From NCBI GenBank assembly GCA_024278415.1, contig JAJRTI010000701.1, positions 1 to 18,303 of the forward strand: a DNA stretch of 18,303 nucleotides. The letters run 5' to 3'. The translations under genes and the position numbers were made by a program. Position 1 is the first letter of the stretch, and every line of letters starts with the position of its first letter. This DNA comes from Planctomycetota bacterium (lineage in GTDB: Bacteria > Planctomycetota > Brocadiia > JAJRTI01). Under the pieces are notes generated by a model. The model was not told the origin of the DNA and searched no databases. It worked only from the letters and a program-made list of their open reading frames with translations. Of this stretch, positions 14,876 to 18,303 are shown piece after piece.

Positions 14876-15702
14876 CAGTCGGCCTCCTGCTGGACGGCTT
14901 CGCGCTGGGCGAGGATCTCGTCCACGTCCATAAAGCGCTCGCGGAAGTACTCCTCGATGTACGCCTTCGCGATCTTCTCCCGGTCGTGGCGCAACTCGAT
15001 CGCGTCCTCGACCGAGAGTTGGAAGCTGCGGATCACCGGCCAATCGCGAATCGGTGACGTGAGCAGCGCCGGCCCCCACGCCGCATAGCACAGCGGCTGC
15101 TTCCCAAGCTGGTCGGAGAAGTTGTTGAACCCCAGTTCCTGGAGGAACGCGAGCGTGCGGTTGCCCGACTCGAAACCCATGTCCCGCAGCGCCTGCCTCC
15201 GCGCCTCGCGATCTCCGAAGTCGTACACGGGCATCACGTACTCCACGCCGTACTCGCCCATGAAGCGCCGAATCTCGGCCGTGTATTCCTCGCGTTGAAT
15301 GAAGATCTCCGTCTGCGACTTGCTGTTGCCATCGGCCACGTACCGGATGCCGTGCTGAAGGTTGTACACGACCGTGCGCGTGTCCATCGACAGCCGGCAG
15401 CACAAGTCGAACACAAGCGGCGAGTGATACTTGATGGCCTGGCGCATGAACCCGCCAAATCCCTCGCGCAGGCGCTTGAACAACTCCGACACGTAAATGA
15501 CCTCGTGCGAGAACCGCTCCTCGCCTAAGATACGCTTCAGCTCCTTCACCCGCTTCTGTGGGTTGCGCTCGGCTCCCATGCAGAAGCCGTTGCAGAACGT
15601 GAGCAGGTGCACGCGGCGGTACTGCTGCCCCAGGAACGCCGCGGCGAGCGTCGTGTCGAGCCCGCCCGTGAACATCACCGTGATTTCATCGGTTTCAGCC
15701 AA
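14875..15702 (-). CDS. PP-loop ATP pyrophosphatase (N-type ATPase superfamily)
   Basis: A 275-residue alpha-hydrolase-like enzyme. The N-terminal strand and loop ITVMFTGGLDTTLAAAFL (residues 7-24) contains the SGGxDS/T-type PP-loop, in the TGGLDT form seen in argininosuccinate synthase-like members. A second motif, ADGNSKSQTEIF (123-134), sits where this superfamily has its substrate-binding loop. Such enzymes adenylate a carbonyl or hydroxyl and then add N or S (QueC, ThiI, MnmA, TtcA, ArgG and others). Cys37 and Cys41 (FCNGFC) plus Cys101-102 could carry sulfur or bind metal. With a cysteine desulfurase two genes downstream, an ATP-dependent thiolation is the best inference; the target is unknown. 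A stop lies just upstream in frame. TTG (15702) is the only start keeping the first beta strand intact, and AGGAG lies 13 bases before it. GTG 15678 and ATG 15675 are alternatives. Confidence 0.85.
   Translation of the reverse strand: MAETDEITVMFTGGLDTTLAAAFLGQQYRRVHLLTFCNGFCMGAERNPQKRVKELKRILGEERFSHEVIYVSELFKRLREGFGGFMRQAIKYHSPLVFDLCCRLSMDTRTVVYNLQHGIRYVADGNSKSQTEIFIQREEYTAEIRRFMGEYGVEYVMPVYDFGDREARRQALRDMGFESGNRTLAFLQELGFNNFSDQLGKQPLCYAAWGPALLTSPIRDWPVIRSFQLSVEDAIELRHDREKIAKAYIEEYFRERFMDVDEILAQREAVQQEAD
14883..14888 (-). promoter_or_regulatory. Ribosome binding site of the 70-aa membrane protein gene
   Basis: A perfect AGGAGG on the minus strand, seven bases before the ATG at 14875 and inside the end of the PP-loop gene. 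It is the strongest evidence that this small gene is translated. Confidence 0.8.
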
Positions 15703-15707
15703 GGTAC

Positions 15708-15718
15708 GGAGTCACTCC
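15708..15718. promoter_or_regulatory. Palindrome over the PP-loop ribosome binding site
   Basis: The minus strand reads GGAGTGACTCC, an 11-base palindrome with a one-base centre. It overlaps the AGGAG serving as the possible ribosome binding site of the gene starting at 15702. It is too tight to fold as a hairpin, so a protein-binding site is likelier than an RNA structure. Confidence 0.35.
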
Positions 15719-15789
15719 TGTGAGTCGATTCGAGTGGCGAAAGTATGCGCGTCCGCGGGCGGGCTGGCGAGTGCGCCCCACACATGCTG

Positions 15790-15818
15790 AAGATACCACA
15801 AGCACCGGATCGTTTCAA
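15790..15818 (-). promoter_or_regulatory. Predicted promoter of the three-gene sulfur-transfer operon
   Basis: On the minus strand TTGAAA (15818-15813) and TATCTT (15795-15790) are exactly 17 bases apart, matching 5 of 6 and 4 of 6 consensus bases. The start would fall near 15783, about 80 bases before the TTG of the PP-loop gene. Confidence 0.5.
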
Positions 15819-15831
15819 GGGAGGCCGCGCA

Positions 15832-16338
15832 TCACCGATCCGAGTACCATCCCTCGACCAATTTCACGCTCTTGATCTCCAGCGCCATCCCGCCGTACGC
15901 CTTTAGGATGATCTGCGCTTGTGTGTACTGCGGATCCGCGGTGAACGTGAGCGTCCTCAGCGTCCACTCCTTGGCCTCGGGCCAGCAGGCATAGTGGTCC
16001 TCCCGATCCACGAGCCCCAACGGCTGGCCCTTAACGTTCCACTTCACCCCCGCGCTGATCAGCGACGGCCCGGTCGCCCGGTACACCACCCCCAGCGTAT
16101 AGTTCCCCCCCGGCTTCAGGTCGAACCAGCCCGAGGACTTGGAATAGTGGTTGGTCTTTTCGAGTTTGGACGCGTCGATCTTGACCTCGGCCTTCGCGAA
16201 CGCCGCGTTGGCGATATTCTTGCCCGCGTCCACCTTCTCGAAGTCTTTCAGATTGCCATCTCTGCCCGCGGCGCAAGCCCACGCGGAAAACGCCAAACAA
16301 GCGGCGCCAACAATACCTCTGGTCACGACACGAGCCAT
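15832..16338 (-). CDS. Secreted protein with a carbohydrate-binding-like domain
   Basis: A 168-residue exported protein. The signal peptide is MARVVTRGIVGAACLAFSAW followed by ACAAG, with a likely Ala-x-Ala cleavage site. The remaining ~140 residues look like an all-beta jelly-roll of the galactose-binding/CBM kind. They include a conserved-looking SSGWFDLKPGGNYTLGVVYR strand pair, a WTLRTLTFTADPQYTQAQII segment and a final EIKSVKLVEGW strand, as seen at the end of such modules. There is no catalytic domain, so binding to a sugar or cell-wall polymer is inferred. The ATG at 16338 has AGGAG eight bases upstream, which fixes the start against longer open frames to 16392. It lies 79 bases after the small membrane protein gene and may be cotranscribed with it. 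Confidence 0.82.
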   Translation of the reverse strand: MARVVTRGIVGAACLAFSAWACAAGRDGNLKDFEKVDAGKNIANAAFAKAEVKIDASKLEKTNHYSKSSGWFDLKPGGNYTLGVVYRATGPSLISAGVKWNVKGQPLGLVDREDHYACWPEAKEWTLRTLTFTADPQYTQAQIILKAYGGMALEIKSVKLVEGWYSDR

Positions 16339-16346
16339 CTGTGAAA

Positions 16347-16351
16347 CTCCT
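16347..16351 (-). promoter_or_regulatory. Ribosome binding site of the secreted CBM-like gene
   Basis: AGGAG on the minus strand, eight bases before the ATG at 16338. It selects this start over codons further upstream. Confidence 0.7.
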
Positions 16352-16390
16352 GAATGCACGCGGCTGCGGCAACGGTCCGTCGAGCAGCAC

Positions 16391-16420
16391 AACCTACCGA
16401 GGCGTGCGTGAGGGTGTCAA
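16391..16420 (-). promoter_or_regulatory. Weak promoter candidate of the secreted CBM-like gene
   Basis: A perfect TTGACA (16420-16415) overlapping the stop codon of the upstream gene is followed after 18 bases by TAGGTT (16396-16391), a poor -10. Read-through from the upstream gene is equally possible. Confidence 0.25.
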
Positions 16421-16695
16421 CTAAGTTCCTTAGGGCCCGGCGGCGGCTGGCCGCCGCGGTCGGCCGATTCATTGAGCCGACGAATCCGGCGCTTCAAGAT
16501 CCACAGCAGAGCGAGCACCGTGGCCGCGACCGCGATGATAGGCAACGGGCCCTTGATCTCGATTCCCTGTCGGCGCAGCACGAAGATCCACAGCACTGGG
16601 ATCGCAAGGAGGACGATCAAGTCCTCCCAGAACGGGCCCTTGCGCGATGGTTCCTCGGGTTGCGGCCGGAATGGGGTGATGGGGGGTTGCTGCAT
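16417..16695 (-). CDS. Small two-helix membrane protein (92 aa), unknown function
   Basis: I do not recognise a family. The 92 residues start with a Pro-rich cytoplasmic-looking segment (MQQPPITPFRPQPEEPSRKG). Two hydrophobic helices follow, at about 23-40 (WEDLIVLLAIPVLWIFVL) and 51-66 (LPIIAVAATVLALLWI). A basic stop-transfer segment (KRRIRRL) and a polar Pro-rich tail come after. The ATG at 16695 is chosen because GGGAG and AAAGAG precede it and the Pro-rich start is natural. The frame continues to a TTG at 16815, but that extension would translate a 12-bp hairpin (16782-16810). Upstream is a gene-free leader, and downstream is the secreted CBM-like gene on the same strand. Confidence 0.72.
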   Translation of the reverse strand: MQQPPITPFRPQPEEPSRKGPFWEDLIVLLAIPVLWIFVLRRQGIEIKGPLPIIAVAATVLALLWILKRRIRRLNESADRGGQPPPGPKELS

Positions 16696-16781
16696 ATTGC
16701 TCTTTACTCCCAGGGACGCGATGCGCAAGCCCGTCGCCGTGCGGCTAACGAATCGCACCATGTCCCGAGACGCGGTGTCAA

Positions 16782-16810
16782 CCTCCCGAAGGTCGACAAC
16801 CTTCGGGAGG
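16782..16810 (-). repeat. Perfect 12-bp hairpin in the leader of the two-helix membrane protein gene
   Basis: CCTCCCGAAGGT (16782-16793) and ACCTTCGGGAGG (16799-16810) form a perfect stem with a 5-base loop. It lies about 87 bases upstream of the ATG at 16695, inside the predicted leader. There is no T run on either strand, so it is more likely an RNA leader element, operator or dispersed repeat than a terminator. Confidence 0.65.
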
Positions 16811-16815
16811 CTCAA

Positions 16816-17115
16816 ACTTGCCGCGCACAGTATCGCACTTTGCTCCTAGCATAATCAACCGCGATCTCGCGGCAACGTCAGCCGCACCGCGTTCATAGCG
16901 GCCGCTGTGAGGGGGCATCGAGGCCACAACGGAAAGTCGCGTCGCGAGCAACTTGCCACCGCACGCCTACTCCTCCGGTCCGCGTTCGACGCGCTCGGAC
17001 AGCCGGCAAAAGCCGGTTCGGAGTGCCGCCGCGCACTCGAACTCACCCCCTGCCTCATCTTTCCGAGAAGAAGGCTCGAAGCCCTCACCCCGCGCGGAGT
17101 GGCCACGCTGGCGTG
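16816..17115. other. Gene-free stretch upstream of the small membrane protein gene
   Basis: About 300 bases with no convincing gene. A possible minus-strand promoter lies at 16829-16858 and a small hairpin (CCGGC-AAAA-GCCGG) at 17003-17016. A plus-strand frame from 16907 contains a short TPR-like peptide (ALGQPAKAGSECRRALELTP), then loses resemblance and runs into the antisense of the coiled-coil gene, so it is at best a remnant. Confidence 0.45.
16829..16858 (-). promoter_or_regulatory. Possible promoter of the two-helix membrane protein gene
   Basis: On the minus strand TTGATT (16858-16853) and GATACT (16834-16829) are 18 bases apart, each matching 4 of 6. The predicted transcript would carry the 12-bp hairpin in a leader of about 125 bases. 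Confidence 0.3.
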
Positions 17116-17808
17116 CTACCTGATCCGTGCGCCAATCTCGGGGTGGTTCACGCCCCGCTTCTTCGGCCTCACGTCTTCAGCGCCCGCGGCCTGCATCTTC
17201 GTGACGTTCAAGTTCCATATCTCGAAGAAGCGGTCGACCGCGTACTGAAGCACCTGCGCACCCCGGCCAGGGAGGATGGCGTCAAAGCCACTCCATGGCT
17301 GGACGCCGTCGTACGTCTTAACGAGCAGTGTGGCGTTGAAGGCCTTGATCGTATCCACGAGTGGCCGCAGTTTCCTAAGTTCCGATGCTTGCTCAGCAAT
17401 CTTGACAGACACGTCCTTCGCCTCGCCAACCAACTGCGCCTTCTCCTTCGCCAACGCGGCGGCCTGGCTGCGGAGGCCATCGCGCTCCTTCCTCAGGCCG
17501 GCACACTCGGCCTTCAGGCTTTCTGTCTCCTCAGTTAATTGTGCATTCTTCGTGGCCAGGCGATCCCTTTCCGTGGTCAGACGATCCCTTTGCTTGGCCA
17601 GCGCGGCATTCTCGGCCTTGAGGCTGTCTCTTTCCACCGTCAGGTCGCTATTCGTCTTCGCCAGATCATCGGCCCTCTTCCGCAGCTGTGAGTACTGCGG
17701 GATGACTTTCATCAGCCCTACCGCGATGGCGACCAGGCCGGCGAACAAAGCTACGAACCCAATGATACTTGGCCGTCCGCGCGGCCCCTTCGCTTCTTCC
17801 TCAGCCAT
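17116..17808 (-). CDS. Membrane-anchored coiled-coil protein
   Basis: A 230-residue protein with a short acidic then basic N-terminus and one transmembrane helix at about 14-34 (IIGFVALFAGLVAIAVGLMK). An almost unbroken coiled coil follows from ~38 to ~150, built from repeated heptad-like units such as DRLTTERDRLATKNAQLTEE. The C-terminal ~70 residues form a separate domain (FNATLLVKTYDGVQPWSGFD, AVDRFFEIWNLNV) that I do not recognise. Topology suggests a single-pass protein with the coil and C-terminal domain outside the inner membrane. An envelope-spacing or scaffolding role is inference. The ATG at 17808 has AGGAG seven bases upstream. The coil resembles SMC or tropomyosin-like sequences only by composition. 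Confidence 0.82.
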   Translation of the reverse strand: MAEEEAKGPRGRPSIIGFVALFAGLVAIAVGLMKVIPQYSQLRKRADDLAKTNSDLTVERDSLKAENAALAKQRDRLTTERDRLATKNAQLTEETESLKAECAGLRKERDGLRSQAAALAKEKAQLVGEAKDVSVKIAEQASELRKLRPLVDTIKAFNATLLVKTYDGVQPWSGFDAILPGRGAQVLQYAVDRFFEIWNLNVTKMQAAGAEDVRPKKRGVNHPEIGARIR

Positions 17809-17815
17809 GGCGCGT

Positions 17816-17820
17816 CTCCT
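17816..17820 (-). promoter_or_regulatory. Ribosome binding site of the coiled-coil protein gene
   Basis: AGGAG on the minus strand, seven bases before the ATG at 17808. Confidence 0.75.
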
Positions 17821-17861
17821 GATCAGTAAAGCGGTGGCGAACCTCGCCCCAGAAGGTAGCT

Positions 17862-17890
17862 AGCTTATTCGGGTCTGCGTTCGCAGTCAA
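17862..17890 (-). promoter_or_regulatory. Possible promoter of the coiled-coil protein gene
   Basis: TTGACT (17890-17885) and TAAGCT (17867-17862) are 17 bases apart on the minus strand. The -35 is good (5 of 6) and the -10 poor (3 of 6). A perfect palindrome (CGGAAATTTCCG, 17903-17914) and a tandem TCCGCAACG pair (17911-17928) lie just upstream and could bind a regulator. Confidence 0.35.
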
Positions 17891-18005
17891 GGGCGAGGGG
17901 AACGGAAATTTCCGCAACGTCCGCAACGATTCCATATCGAGCCCGGCGTGGCCGGTCGGGTGTGATGCCTGTCATGGGTGCGCGCTCGCGATGGATGAGC
18001 CGTTG

Positions 18006-18270
18006 GCGCGCGAGCCACTTGCAAAACCCCAGTTGTCCTACCGGTGCTCTGGCGCCGCAAGCCGGCGATGTCGCGTTTGTAGTAGGCCCGTGAGGGCCTT
18101 CCGCTCGGGTGGCGAATCGACATCGGCGCAGAGGGCGCCCTGACGGTCGCCACTACAAGCGAAGCGCTCCCGCGCTCGCATCTCGGCGGCGCCGCGTTCG
18201 ACACCTCCGCCATCCATCATGTTAGGCGCGAGGCCTCGGCCTATTGGGGGTTTGCAAGTCGCTCGCGCAT
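18006..18270. repeat. Large nested imperfect palindrome, dispersed-repeat-like
   Basis: Outer arms 18006-18030 and 18246-18270 are reverse complements with four mismatches in 25. Further in, GGCGCCGC-type arms (18051-18058 and 18187-18194) match imperfectly. TTGTAGT (18077-18083) pairs with ACTACAA (18152-18158), and GTGGCGA (18109-18115) pairs with TCGCCAC (18147-18153). Small hairpins GGCCC-GTGA-GGGCC (18085-18098) and GGCGC-AGAGG-GCGCC (18125-18139) lie inside. No protein-coding frame is convincing. Read on the minus strand, 18258-18290 encodes HGHDARAT, a peptide I recall recurring in spurious ORFs of PVC-type genomes, which supports a dispersed repeat. The whole stretch 17821-18303 holds no gene. 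Confidence 0.65.
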
Positions 18271-18303
18271 CATGCCCGTGGGAATCGACCATCTTGGCGC
18301 CCC

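Noticed and set aside
14663..15403. Long 246-codon minus-strand frame overlapping the PP-loop gene
   Set aside because: Only its last 70 codons are real (the small membrane protein). The upstream part is an out-of-frame shadow of the PP-loop gene.
18038..18292. 84-codon minus-strand frame containing HGHDARAT
   Set aside because: It translates the palindromic element. It has no ribosome binding site, and the peptide pattern is a known kind of repeat-derived false gene as far as I recall.

Overview
The window looks like chromosomal DNA from a GC-rich, diderm (outer-membrane-bearing) bacterium. It encodes a beta-barrel porin with a terminal Phe, a lipoprotein with a clear lipobox, and several secreted or membrane-anchored proteins. 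It also has sigma-70-type promoters and a bacterial tRNA-Pro. The FG-GAP lipoprotein, the concanavalin/LamG-like secreted protein, the DUF2752 protein and the many dispersed palindromic intergenic repeats suggest the PVC/planctomycete-like part of the tree. That placement is inference, because no taxonomic marker gene is present.

Left part (1-5000, minus strand): a very large secreted multidomain protein runs off the left edge. It is followed by a DcaP-like outer-membrane porin with a near-consensus promoter, then a tRNA-Pro(CGG) gene with a perfect -35/-10 pair and a strong intrinsic terminator. Middle (5300-12900): a small DUF2752 membrane protein and a glutamine-hydrolysing asparagine synthetase-type amidotransferase lie on the plus strand. 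They are followed by a minus-strand FG-GAP lipoprotein and an EamA-type transporter, a 0.6 kb gene-poor stretch, a plus-strand M28 metallopeptidase, and a convergent minus-strand secreted TPR-like protein.

Right part (12850-18303): a PC4-type ssDNA-binding protein gene is transcribed divergently from the TPR gene across a shared, palindrome-rich promoter region. Next comes a minus-strand set: coiled-coil membrane protein, small two-helix membrane protein, secreted sugar-binding-like protein, and a tight three-gene operon. The operon encodes a PP-loop ATP pyrophosphatase, a 70-residue membrane protein and a SufS-type cysteine desulfurase with all catalytic residues. It is the best candidate for a little-described system, probably sulfur transfer to an unknown, perhaps membrane-proximal, target. 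The last ~480 bases hold no gene but contain a large nested imperfect palindrome.

Several unrelated families of short repeats and hairpins sit between genes (5071, 7811, 9176, 10198, 10796, 13399, 16782, 18006). This density of structured intergenic DNA is the second theme of the window.
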